From Patescibacteria group bacterium (GTDB lineage: Bacteria; Patescibacteriota; Minisyncoccia; Phycocordibacterales; CAIRYW01): a stretch of DNA of 10,311 bases. The notes below the pieces were generated by a model. It ran no database searches, was not told where the DNA came from, and saw only the letters and a list, made by a program, of their open reading frames with translations. The stretch covers positions 1 through 10,311 of the forward strand of contig JAUPVJ010000085.1 in NCBI GenBank assembly GCA_030917145.1, in the 5' to 3' direction. Positions within the stretch are counted from its first letter, which is position 1. Each line of letters starts with the position of its first letter. The translations under genes were made by a program, and so were the position numbers. Positions 1 to 5,723 of the stretch are shown piece by piece.

Positions 1-76
1 GAATTTTGAAGATTGCCTTTCGGCGACCGTCTATCTCCAACACAAGAAGAGTGTCAAAGTTCGGTTTTTTAAGCAT
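1..76 (-). CDS. N-terminal fragment of an unrecognised protein, cut by the window edge
   Basis: An open frame starts with ATG (74-76 read on the minus strand) and runs off the left edge after 25 codons; it begins MLKKPNFDTLLVLEID and continues basic (GRRKAIFKI). I do not recognise the family. Support comes mainly from context: a near-consensus minus-strand promoter lies about 60 bases upstream (137-164), and no earlier minus-strand ATG gives more than the three-codon frame MEI-stop (108-119). There is no Shine-Dalgarno sequence. The start codon lies in the loop of a 12-bp hairpin (59-100) whose 3' arm is codons 3-6, so initiation may depend on RNA structure. A different start outside this reading cannot be excluded without the rest of the gene. 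Confidence 0.5.
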   Translation of the reverse strand, partial: MLKKPNFDTLLVLEIDGRRKAIFKI

Positions 77-100
77 AAAATTACACTCAAAAAACCGAAC
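59..100 (-). promoter_or_regulatory. 12-bp hairpin with the start codon in its loop
   Basis: Positions 59-70 (GTTCGGTTTTTT) and 89-100 (AAAAAACCGAAC) are perfectly complementary over 12 bp with an 18-nt loop. On the minus-strand transcript the loop carries the ATG of the leftward gene and the 3' arm forms codons 3-6. A second, mutually exclusive 6-bp pairing exists between 49-54 (GAGTGT) and 83-88 (ACACTC). The two pairings interleave, but the spacers are too short for both to form at once. This could be a translational switch. It is not a good terminator, because no T-run follows the stem on either strand. Confidence 0.45.
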
Positions 101-136
101 CCTGTACTCAAATTTCCATGAATTACTCTGTGTACA

Positions 137-164
137 ATTATAGCATATTTAGCCAAAAAGTCAA
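137..164 (-). promoter_or_regulatory. Strong sigma70-type promoter reading left
   Basis: Read on the minus strand: -35 TTGACT (159-164), a 16-bp spacer, and a perfect -10 TATAAT (137-142) preceded by TGC, an extended -10. Transcription would start near 130. It lies just beyond the glyA stop, on the same strand, and would drive the gene that runs off the left edge. It is the closest match to consensus in the window. Confidence 0.85.
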
Positions 165-183
165 GGTAACTTTACGCTTCTTT

Positions 184-1359
184 TTACCTCTTTTTTCTCA
201 AAACTTTATCGATTTTTTCAGCTATTAGTTTAAAACCTCTCTCCCTATTTCCCCTTGTGGTTTCTGCAGGAGTTCCAAGTCTAATTCCTGAAGGGTCGAA
301 AGGACTTCGAGACTCGTTTGGAATTGTGTTTTTATTGCAAATGATTCCGTGTTTTTCTAGAAGTGCTTCTGCGTCTTTTCCTGGCAGCCCCGCGCCATCC
401 ATCCAAGTGTCTACCAAAACAAGGTGTGAATCAGTCCCCCCAGAAATTACTCTCCAACCTAAATCAGAAAGCGTATCAGCTAAAACTTTTGCATTTTTTA
501 CTACCTGCTTTGCATAATTTTTAAACTCTTTTGAATCAGCTTCTTTTAGAGCAACAGCGATCCCTGCGATCTGACTCATATGCGGACCACCTTGAAGTCC
601 TGGAAAAACCGCTTTGTCGATTTTTTTGTTTAGCTCTCTCTTGTCTGTTCTAGAAAAAATCATCGCTCCACGAGGACCTCGAAGAGTTTTGTGTGTGGTC
701 GTAGTCACAACGTCAGCAAAGTCAAAAGGAGTGGGATATGCTTCTCCAGCAACGAGTCCAGAAAGATGAGACATGTCTACCATCATTAGCGCTCCGCAGT
801 CGTCTGCAATACTGCGAACTTCACGAAAATTTACTACTCGAGGATATGCAGTAAAACCCACCACAATAATCGCCGGCTTTTCGCGTACCGCGTCTTCTCT
901 CATTTTTTTATAATCAATGAGTTCTGTTTTTGGATCTAGAGTAATCGGAATCTGCTCCCAAAATTTTCCTGTGATTGAGACTTTGTGTCCGTGAGTAAGG
1001 TGCCCACCAGATACCAGTGGGAGTCCCATGATTTTTCCTTTTGAAGGCACTAGTGCAAAATAGACGGCAAGGTTTGCCGGGCTTCCAGAAAGAGGTTGTA
1101 CGTTTACAGCCCAGTCGTCTTTTGGAAGTTTAAAAAGCTTGATCGCTCTTTCTTGGCAAAGTAGCTCCAAAGCATCCGTGTTTTCCTGCCCACCGTAGTA
1201 ACGAGCCTTTGGGTAGCCTTCTGCGTACTTGTTGTCAAAAATTGAGCCTAAAGCTTTAAGGACGTCTTTAGACACGTAGTTTTCAGAAGGAATGAGGTTA
1301 ATTACACTCTTTTGTCTTTTTTCTTCTTTTTTTATAAGGTCAAAAATTTTTTTATCCAT
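184..1359 (-). CDS. glyA: Serine hydroxymethyltransferase
   Basis: This cytosolic PLP enzyme interconverts serine plus THF with glycine plus 5,10-methylene-THF and is the main source of one-carbon units for thymidylate synthesis. The 391-residue protein carries the family motifs in order: LIPSENYVS (22-30), KYAEGYPKARYYGG (44-57), SGGHLTHG (117-124), the PLP-binding VDMSH (194-198), the Schiff-base lysine K224 in TTTTHKTLRGPRG, and GIRLGTPAETTRG near the C-terminus. It is somewhat shorter than the usual 415-420 residues, but no motif is missing. The N-terminus starts directly with the conserved helix, so ATG at 1357-1359 is the natural start; there is no Shine-Dalgarno. It is divergent from thyA, whose product consumes methylene-THF. 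No terminator follows; the next promoter begins about 20 bases beyond the stop. Confidence 0.97.
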   Translation of the reverse strand: MDKKIFDLIKKEEKRQKSVINLIPSENYVSKDVLKALGSIFDNKYAEGYPKARYYGGQENTDALELLCQERAIKLFKLPKDDWAVNVQPLSGSPANLAVYFALVPSKGKIMGLPLVSGGHLTHGHKVSITGKFWEQIPITLDPKTELIDYKKMREDAVREKPAIIVVGFTAYPRVVNFREVRSIADDCGALMMVDMSHLSGLVAGEAYPTPFDFADVVTTTTHKTLRGPRGAMIFSRTDKRELNKKIDKAVFPGLQGGPHMSQIAGIAVALKEADSKEFKNYAKQVVKNAKVLADTLSDLGWRVISGGTDSHLVLVDTWMDGAGLPGKDAEALLEKHGIICNKNTIPNESRSPFDPSGIRLGTPAETTRGNRERGFKLIAEKIDKVLRKKR

Positions 1360-1399
1360 GGTAAAAATGAGTTAAATTCGGCTATTAAGGATTTTAGGG

Positions 1400-1430
1400 C
1401 TTATATCATCGTTTTTTTAAGATTGTACAA
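1400..1430 (-). promoter_or_regulatory. Putative glyA promoter
   Basis: On the minus strand: TTGTAC (1425-1430), a 19-bp spacer, then TGA-TATAAG (extended -10, hexamer at 1400-1405). The leader to the glyA ATG would be about 35 bases. The spacer is long, but the extended -10 helps. The -35 overlaps an 8-bp palindrome, TTGTACAA (1423-1430), and a second palindrome, GTTTTCAAAAC, lies at 1453-1463; both sit in the glyA/thyA divergent region and could be operator sites, though nothing proves that. Confidence 0.4.
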
Positions 1431-1447
1431 CAATAATACTCTTTTAA

Positions 1448-1477
1448 GACAAGTTTTCAAAACAAAGCATCTACGAT
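1448..1477 (+). promoter_or_regulatory. Weak candidate thyA promoter
   Basis: A possible -10, TACGAT (1472-1477), lies 11 bases before the thyA ATG. Only a poor -35 (GACAAG, 1448-1453) lies 18 bp upstream. If correct, the mRNA leader is about 5 bases and there is no Shine-Dalgarno, which would make thyA nearly leaderless. AATAAT at 1432-1437 is an alternative -10 but also lacks a good -35. Confidence 0.25.
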
Positions 1478-1488
1478 AAACTTAGGCC

Positions 1489-2421
1489 ATGTTTAATCCC
1501 CACGACAACGAATACCACAATTTATTAAAAAAAATTTTAGCCGATGGTGAGAAAAAAGAAGACCGCACAGGTACGGGAACCACTGCTCTTTTCGGTACCC
1601 AAATGCATTTTGACTTAGAAAAAGGTTTTCCACTACTTACAACAAAAAAAATATCTTTTAAACTTATTTACTCTGAACTTTTGTGGTTCATCGCAGGTGA
1701 CACAAGATTGAAAACTCTACTTTCTTATGGAAACCATATTTGGGATGAATGGCCTTTTAAATGGTACTTAAAAGCAAACAATCTTCCGATCCCAGAAACA
1801 AACAGCGAGGAGTGGAAAACCAAAATGAAAGAATTTACTGACAAAATTTTGTCAGACGAAGAATTTGAAAAAAAATGGGGAGATCTTGGGCCTGTGTATG
1901 GAAAACAATGGAGAAAATGGAAAACACCAGACGGAAAAGAAATTGATCAATTAAAAAATACAATTGAAACTATTAAAAACAATCCTGATTCTAGAAGAAT
2001 CATCGTCAGCGCTTGGAATCCGAGTGATCTAGAAGACATGGCAAAAGCAGGACTCCCCCCTTGTCATTGTCTTTTCCAATTTTTTGTTTCTAATGGAAAA
2101 CTATCTTGCCAACTTTACCAGCGAAGTTGCGACACCTTTCTAGGTGTACCTTTCAACATTGCTTCATATTCTCTTTTGACTATCATGATTGCTCACGTCA
2201 CAGGATTAAAACCTGGGGCTTTTGTGTGGACTGGTGGAGACACACACCTCTACTCAAACCACATAGAGCAAGTGCAAGAGCAACTAAGTAGAGAGTCAAA
2301 AGAAGCTCCTACACTTAAAATAAATCCTGAAATAAAAGATTTGTTTGATTTTAAACTTGAAGACATAGAACTTTTAAACTACGATCCGCATCCGGCAATC
2401 AAAGCCCCTATCGCAGTTTAA
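1489..2421 (+). CDS. thyA: Thymidylate synthase (ThyA type)
   Basis: ThyA methylates dUMP to dTMP using 5,10-methylene-THF as carbon donor and reductant, releasing dihydrofolate. The 310-residue protein has the folate/dUMP framework of the family: R26 in EDRTGTG, the DSRR phosphate-binding arginines (167-170), the catalytic cysteine C192 in [23 protein letters not shown] (211-223) and the dUMP-contacting THLYSNH (252-258). It is longer than the E. coli enzyme (264 residues) because of a charged insert around 90-135, as in the long Lactobacillus-type enzymes. It is the first gene of the thyA-dcd-MazG-DHFR operon and is divergent from glyA, which supplies its cofactor. No Shine-Dalgarno is visible. 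Confidence 0.97.
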   Translation: MFNPHDNEYHNLLKKILADGEKKEDRTGTGTTALFGTQMHFDLEKGFPLLTTKKISFKLIYSELLWFIAGDTRLKTLLSYGNHIWDEWPFKWYLKANNLPIPETNSEEWKTKMKEFTDKILSDEEFEKKWGDLGPVYGKQWRKWKTPDGKEIDQLKNTIETIKNNPDSRRIIVSAWNPSDLEDMAKAGLPPCHCLFQFFVSNGKLSCQLYQRSCDTFLGVPFNIASYSLLTIMIAHVTGLKPGAFVWTGGDTHLYSNHIEQVQEQLSRESKEAPTLKINPEIKDLFDFKLEDIELLNYDPHPAIKAPIAV

Positions 2422-2465
2422 TTTGTGATTTATCAGCATATTAGCTAAACTCTAAATACAAAAAC

Positions 2466-3140
2466 ATGGCGCTTTCAAATAAAAAAATTTTAGAAGAAAT
2501 GAAAAAAGGAGATGTAGTAATCTCCCCTTTCAAAAGAGAGAATTTAGCAACATCAAGCTACGACGTCACGCTTGGTGAATGGTTTTTCCCACAACTTCCC
2601 CCAAAACATTTTCAAAATATTTTTAATATATATAGCAAAACTGACTTAGATCGAGTTTGGGGCACAGAAGCAAAACGCGCTAAACCTGCAAAAGAAATTT
2701 TTAAAAACTATAAATTTCAATTCGATGGTATCAACCCTGAAGACAAGGTAATCGTTCTTGAACCAGGAGAAACGATCCTTGCTCACACCAACGAATTCAT
2801 CGGGGGTAAAAAACACATCACAACCATGATGAAAGCCAGATCTTCTATGGGAAGAAGTTTTATCGAGGTCTGTAAGTGTGCGGGTTGGGGGGACGTGGGT
2901 TATGTAAACCGATGGACTATGGAAATCACAAACAACTCAAAACATTACTCTATTCCCCTTGTTGTCGGCAGAAGAATTGGGCAAATTGTTTTCTTTGAAA
3001 CAGGAGAAATTGAAGGTGACGATTACAACGTAAAAGGAAAATACAACAGTACAACTGATCTAAAAAAATTAGCAAAAGAGTGGAAGCCAGAAATGATGCT
3101 ACCTCGCCTATACACTGATCGAGATATAAAAAAGAAATAA
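2466..3140 (+). CDS. dcd: dCTP deaminase (Dcd/dUTPase superfamily), long form
   Basis: Proteins of this family deaminate dCTP to dUTP; some archaeal and bacterial members also cleave dUTP to dUMP. The 224 residues show the trimeric dUTPase fold signature: SSYDVTLGEWF (30-40), VLEPGETILAHTNE (97-110), ARSSMGR (124-130), and a motif-III-like GWGDVGYVNRWTMEI in which E153 matches the general-base glutamate of dCTP deaminases. RRIGQIVFFE follows at 169-178. It is longer than the E. coli enzyme (193), with extra sequence near 45-90 between the first two motifs. Whether it is mono- or bifunctional cannot be read from the sequence. The gene lies 44 bases after thyA and 1 base before the MazG-like gene. 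Upstream TAAACT (2447-2452) is at most a weak internal -10. Confidence 0.88.
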   Translation: MALSNKKILEEMKKGDVVISPFKRENLATSSYDVTLGEWFFPQLPPKHFQNIFNIYSKTDLDRVWGTEAKRAKPAKEIFKNYKFQFDGINPEDKVIVLEPGETILAHTNEFIGGKKHITTMMKARSSMGRSFIEVCKCAGWGDVGYVNRWTMEITNNSKHYSIPLVVGRRIGQIVFFETGEIEGDDYNVKGKYNSTTDLKKLAKEWKPEMMLPRLYTDRDIKKK

Positions 3141-3141
3141 A

Positions 3142-3480
3142 ATGACCTTTGATGAATACCAACAAAAAGCACTCTTAACTGACGGAACTGTAGGAAGTTC
3201 AACTATTTCAGCAAAATTTATTTCGATTGTTCTTGGTCTTTCAGGAGAAGCTGGGGAGATAGTCGAAAAATTTAAAAAAATATACAGAGAAAAAGACGGG
3301 ATTTGGGACAACGAAGACAAAAAAAATATAGCAAAAGAGCTTGGAGACTTGCTGTGGTACATATCGTCTGTTTCAAATCACACAGGAATTTCACTTGAAG
3401 AAATTGCAAATATTAATTTAGAAAAATTAAAAAGTCGCTCAGAAAGAGGGGTACTTTTTGGTAGCGGAGATAATAGATAA
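3142..3480 (+). CDS. MazG-like nucleotide pyrophosphohydrolase
   Basis: This 112-residue all-alpha protein has the two metal-binding motifs of the MazG superfamily: E36-A-G-E39 in LSGEAGEIVEKFKK and E66-L-G-D69 in KELGDLLWYIS. Such enzymes bind Mg2+ and split (d)NTPs into NMP plus pyrophosphate. The length fits a single-domain MazG-like protein, not full MazG or HisE. The start lies 1 base after the dcd stop, so the genes are surely co-transcribed. The position between dcd (makes dUTP) and thyA (uses dUMP) suggests dUTP as substrate; this is inference from context. It could instead be a general house-cleaning dNTPase. Confidence 0.85.
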   Translation: MTFDEYQQKALLTDGTVGSSTISAKFISIVLGLSGEAGEIVEKFKKIYREKDGIWDNEDKKNIAKELGDLLWYISSVSNHTGISLEEIANINLEKLKSRSERGVLFGSGDNR

Positions 3481-3492
3481 TTTTTTAACAAA

Positions 3493-3996
3493 ATGAAAGT
3501 ATTTATAATCGCAGCACAAACAGCAGATGGATTTATCGCCAAGGACGAACACCACGGTGCTTTTTGGACAAGCAAAGAAGATAAAAAAAGATTTGTAGAG
3601 CTTACCAAAAAAGCAGGTGTTGTAGTAATGGGAAGCACTACGTTTAAAACTCTTCCTCGCCCACTTCAAGAAAGAATCAATGTTGTCTACACAAGAAGTA
3701 CGGAAGAAATTCCTGGAGCGATCACAACTTCCCTCCCGCCACTTGAACTTATTTCCAAACTTGAATCTGAAGGACATAAAGAAGTAGCGATCTGCGGAGG
3801 AGCTTCTATTTACGATTTATTCATGCACTCTGGGGCTGTCACTCACCTATATCTCACAATCGAACCTCTACTTTTTGGCCAAGGAGTAACTCTTTTTAAA
3901 GGAGGCCTCAATACACCACTTGAACTAGTGTCAGAAGAAAAAACCGAGCACGGAACTCTTCTTTTGGAATACAAAGTTATAAATAAATTGGTATAA
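3493..3996 (+). CDS. Dihydrofolate reductase family protein
   Basis: The 167-residue protein has the DHFR/RibD-C fold pattern. An N-terminal strand with AAQTADGFIA (7-16) is followed by FWTSKEDKKRF (24-34), where D30 aligns with the catalytic acid of DHFR. Next come VVVMGSTTFKTLPRPLQERINVV (43-65; MGRKT-like but with Ser for Arg) and ICGGASIYDLF (100-110), the NADPH-binding double glycine, followed by LYLTIEPLLFGQG. It would reduce dihydrofolate, the by-product of ThyA, to THF with NADPH. The start is 12 bases after the MazG-like stop. Sequence alone cannot fully exclude a RibD-type pterin/pyrimidine reductase, but its place in the thyA operon favours a FolA role. Confidence 0.8.
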   Translation: MKVFIIAAQTADGFIAKDEHHGAFWTSKEDKKRFVELTKKAGVVVMGSTTFKTLPRPLQERINVVYTRSTEEIPGAITTSLPPLELISKLESEGHKEVAICGGASIYDLFMHSGAVTHLYLTIEPLLFGQGVTLFKGGLNTPLELVSEEKTEHGTLLLEYKVINKLV

Positions 3997-4021
3997 AAAA
4001 TACCACTTTACAAAAAGTGGT
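3995..4021 (-). terminator. Intrinsic terminator of the small membrane protein gene
   Basis: An 8-bp perfect stem (4002-4009 with 4014-4021, loop ACAA) is followed on the minus strand by ATTTTTT (A-run 3995-4000 on plus). The stem includes the first base of the stop codon of the 4021-4242 gene, and the T-run overlaps the end of the DHFR-like gene. There is no T-run on the plus side, so it should act leftward only. Confidence 0.7.
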
Positions 4022-4242
4022 TAGGCTATGTCGCCAAAAAATTTGTCTACCCACCCAATTGGTATATCCGCCAATAAGAAAAGTATCCAAACTAAAAAGA
4101 AAATAAAAAGAAGTGTTATTGCACCAAAAAGAGGAACAACCACGAACCATTCCTTCCTCCAATCTTCTGGTGTGTTTGCATAGCAAAATGCCACAGCGAA
4201 AATAAACAGACTGCTCGATAGGAAAATTTTTTCAGCTTTCAT
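4021..4242 (-). CDS. Small two-TM membrane protein, function unknown
   Basis: I do not recognise this 73-residue protein. A hydrophobic N-terminal segment follows a short basic start (MKAEKIFLSSSLFIFAVAFC, 1-20), then a short polar loop, YANTPEDWRKEW (21-32), then a long very hydrophobic helix at about 33-58, and a short tail (GWVDKFFGDIA). The first helix could be a signal peptide or a membrane anchor. The gene is supported by a terminator overlapping its stop and a -10-like TATAGT upstream. It lies antisense to the transcript that should continue from the thyA operon to the 4283-4324 terminator. No Shine-Dalgarno is visible. Confidence 0.65.
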   Translation of the reverse strand: MKAEKIFLSSSLFIFAVAFCYANTPEDWRKEWFVVVPLFGAITLLFIFFLVWILFLLADIPIGWVDKFFGDIA

Positions 4243-4262
4243 GTGAAATGAGTTCTAAAGCC

Positions 4263-4268
4263 ACTATA
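4263..4268 (-). promoter_or_regulatory. Candidate -10 for the small membrane protein gene
   Basis: TATAGT on the minus strand, 20 bases before the ATG at 4242. There is no clear -35; the upstream side is T-rich and runs directly into the 4283-4324 terminator stem. The same hexamer appears before the 9005-9226 gene. Confidence 0.35.
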
Positions 4269-4282
4269 GTAAAAAACAAGAC

Positions 4283-4324
4283 AAAAGAAAAGCCCTGTCG
4301 CGAAGCGACAGGGCTTTTCTTTTT
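4283..4324. terminator. Strong bidirectional terminator
   Basis: A perfect 19-bp stem (4283-4301 with 4305-4323) is closed by a GAA triloop. The GC-rich core GCCCTGTCGC is flanked by A-rich and T-rich arms, so both strands end in T-runs (TTTTCTTTTT on plus, TTTCTTTTGT on minus). It can end the thyA operon coming from the left and the secE-nusG-rplK operon coming from the right. It is nearly identical in core to the terminator at 6104-6136. Confidence 0.9.
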
Positions 4325-4385
4325 AATTTAGAAACTTATGAATTTACTTAACTTCAACCTCCGCATATTTTTCTGCTGAAAAATT

Positions 4386-4475
4386 GCGATTGGCCTACTC
4401 CGGCACGATCTGCTGATCGGCCCGCTCGCGCCAGTCGCGCTCCGACCGGTAGAAGTAAGTTATCTTACTTCTACC
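4386..4475 (-). other. GC-rich structured islet after rplK
   Basis: About 62 bases (4388-4449) are roughly 70% GC by my count, in surroundings below 40%. On the minus strand three hairpins can form. One is a perfect 12-bp stem at 4448-4459/4464-4475 (loop 4 nt) that contains the rplK stop. The second is a 7-bp stem at 4431-4437/4443-4449 that shares two bases with it. The third is an 8-bp stem with one bulge at 4402-4410/4415-4422. No T-run follows any of them; the real terminator is at 4283-4324. Minus-strand reading continues as RSERDWRERADQQIVPE-stop and then, in the same frame, ANRNFSAEKYAEVEVK-stop (4344-4394). Neither piece has a convincing start. It may be a structured 3' UTR, a small insertion, a gene remnant or an assembly join. 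Confidence 0.5.
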
Positions 4476-4882
4476 CCCATTGACCGACAAGTTCCTTCGA
4501 TAATTTTGATTGCTCCGGCTAAATCTTTTGCATTTAGGTCAGGCATTTTCTTTTCTGCAATTTCTTGTACTTGTGCCTTTGTGATCGTTCCAGCTTTTTT
4601 CTTTAAGTTTGTTCCTGAACCTTTTTCCACCTTGATAGCTTTTAGCACAAGACTAGAAGCTGGCGGAGTTTTAAGTACAAAATCGTAACTTCGGTCTTCG
4701 TAAACAGTGATGATCACCGGTACGATGTCCCCTGCCATAGAAGCAGTTGCTGCGTTAAATTTTGTTACGAAATCTCCAATCGCGATTCCGGCTTGTCCAA
4801 GCGCAGGACCAACTGGAGGCGCAGGTGTTGCTTTTCCTGCTGGGATTACTAGTTTTAATTGTTTTGTTATTTTCTTTGCCAT
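4460..4882 (-). CDS. rplK: 50S ribosomal protein L11
   Basis: L11 binds the GTPase-associated region of 23S rRNA at the base of the stalk, where elongation factors act. The 140 residues match the usual length: an N-terminal domain with [20 protein letters not shown] (10-29; L11 signature) and a C-terminal RNA-binding domain from about 72 onward, with the flexible [14 protein letters not shown] helix region and an end at SMGVEVR. The gene is last in secE-nusG-rplK; the usual next gene, rplA (L1), is absent. Its stop codon lies in the loop of a 12-bp hairpin leading into the GC-rich islet. There is no Shine-Dalgarno before the ATG. Confidence 0.97.
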   Translation of the reverse strand: MAKKITKQLKLVIPAGKATPAPPVGPALGQAGIAIGDFVTKFNAATASMAGDIVPVIITVYEDRSYDFVLKTPPASSLVLKAIKVEKGSGTNLKKKAGTITKAQVQEIAEKKMPDLNAKDLAGAIKIIEGTCRSMGVEVR

Positions 4883-4896
4883 GTTTTTATCTTTAT

Positions 4897-4925
4897 CTGA
4901 TGAGAAGCGTCTTTTGGACCATCAG
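4897..4925 (-). promoter_or_regulatory. Short inverted repeat in the nusG-rplK gap
   Basis: CTGATG (4897-4902) and CATCAG (4920-4925) are inverted copies 17 bases apart in the only sizeable gap of the operon (4883-4938). On the rplK mRNA this would be a 6-bp hairpin 14 bases before the start codon. L11 leaders are often regulatory in bacteria, but the stem is short and may be chance. Confidence 0.25.
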
Positions 4926-4938
4926 TGTTATTAATCTA

Positions 4939-5481
4939 TCAAATTCTACGAACTTGTAAAAAGTCTAACTCTACTGGTGTCTCTCGTCCGAACATTGAAA
5001 CAAGAACTTTTACCTTTCCTCTTTCATTGTCCACATCCCCTACTTTTCCTTCCAAATCTTTAAACGGACCGTCTACAATTGTCACAGCGTCGTCTATATC
5101 TAGATCGATATTGTGCTTTGGAGTGTCGGTCGACATTCGTCGGAAAAGTTCATCTACTTCGGATTTTTGAAGTGGCACTGGAAAAACTCCTGAGCCCACA
5201 AATCCTGTTACACGCGGAGTGTTTCGAACTACATACCAAGAATCATCAGTTACAATCATGTCTACAAGTACGTACCCTGGATAAATTTTTTCTTCCTCCT
5301 CCGCTCGTTTGTTTCCTTTGATCTTAATCTTCTTTTCAGTTGGAACGATCACGTTGAAAATCCGATCCTCCATTCCAAGAGATTCGATTCTTTGTTTTAG
5401 ATTTTTTGCTACCGCGTTTTCATAACCTGCATAGGTGTGAATCGCGTACCAATTTCGTTCTCCTTCTGCTTGTTTAGACAT
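4939..5481 (-). CDS. nusG: Transcription termination/antitermination factor NusG
   Basis: NusG binds the RNA polymerase clamp through its N-terminal NGN domain and contacts Rho or ribosomal protein S10 through its C-terminal KOW domain. The 180-residue protein starts with the typical NWYAIHTYAGYENAVAKNL (10-28), has the central VPTEK plus KIYPGYVLVDM (65-75), then TPRVTGFVGSG (88-98). The KOW segment VTIVDGPFKDLEGKVGDVD (133-151) follows, with VSMFGRETPVELDF near the end. Length and motif order are ordinary. It lies 5 bases after secE. It ends in TGA followed at once by TAG, a tandem stop. Confidence 0.97.
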   Translation of the reverse strand: MSKQAEGERNWYAIHTYAGYENAVAKNLKQRIESLGMEDRIFNVIVPTEKKIKIKGNKRAEEEEKIYPGYVLVDMIVTDDSWYVVRNTPRVTGFVGSGVFPVPLQKSEVDELFRRMSTDTPKHNIDLDIDDAVTIVDGPFKDLEGKVGDVDNERGKVKVLVSMFGRETPVELDFLQVRRI

Positions 5482-5486
5482 AAAAT

Positions 5487-5669
5487 TTAGATGTTAAGAA
5501 GTCTTTCAACTCCAAGTTTGAAAATATAATCAAAAAGCCCAAGATAAATTGCCACAAATACGGAAAGTACAACAACAAGCACTGTAAAAAGAATAGCTTG
5601 CCTTTTTGTTGGAAAAGCTACGTGAGTCATTTCTGTTTTTACTTCTGATAGAAAGTTTCCGATTTTCAT
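5487..5669 (-). CDS. secE: Preprotein translocase subunit SecE
   Basis: SecE clamps SecY in the inner-membrane SecYEG channel. This is the short, single-helix type: 60 residues with the conserved amphipathic segment FLSEVKTEMTHVAFPTKRQ (6-24; the SecE signature with its proline) followed by one membrane helix at about 26-48, and LGLFDYIFKLGVERLL at the C-terminus. It is the first gene of secE-nusG-rplK, directly behind a strong promoter with a leader of about 50 bases. No Shine-Dalgarno is seen before ATG (5667-5669). Confidence 0.93.
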   Translation of the reverse strand: MKIGNFLSEVKTEMTHVAFPTKRQAILFTVLVVVLSVFVAIYLGLFDYIFKLGVERLLNI

Positions 5670-5692
5670 ATGTTTTAATTTAGCCTTATTTT

Positions 5693-5722
5693 GGTACTAA
5701 AAAACCCCTGCTGGGGTACTAA
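5693..5722 (-). repeat. Direct repeat and 5'-end hairpin in the secE leader
   Basis: GGTACTAA occurs twice on the plus strand (5693-5700 and 5715-5722), 22 bases apart. Between the copies is a small hairpin, ACCCC-AGCA-GGGGT on the minus strand (5704-5717), followed by a T-run. The predicted transcription start falls at the base of this hairpin, so the mRNA would begin with it. It may protect the 5' end or act in early termination. The repeats could be operator half-sites; no regulator is known. Confidence 0.4.
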
Positions 5723-5723
5723 T

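Noticed and set aside
49..100. H-type pseudoknot from the two interleaved stems
   Set aside because: The connecting loops are 4 and 0 bases, too short to cross stems of 12 and 6 bp; mutually exclusive hairpins are more likely.
257..517. Plus-strand 86-codon frame inside glyA
   Set aside because: It is antisense to strongly conserved glyA codons and has no independent support; the same applies to other shadow frames in thyA, nusG, rplK, folD and the photolyase.
3977..4186. Alternative minus-strand 69-codon frame over the small membrane protein
   Set aside because: It runs through the 3995-4021 terminator and into the DHFR-like gene, while the 4021-4242 frame ends at the terminator and has a membrane-protein pattern.
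4344..4394. tmRNA tag-like reading ANRNFSAEKYAEVEVK
   Set aside because: No tRNA-like domain, 5' half or CCA end is present around it, and its end does not resemble a degradation tag (no ALAA-type end).
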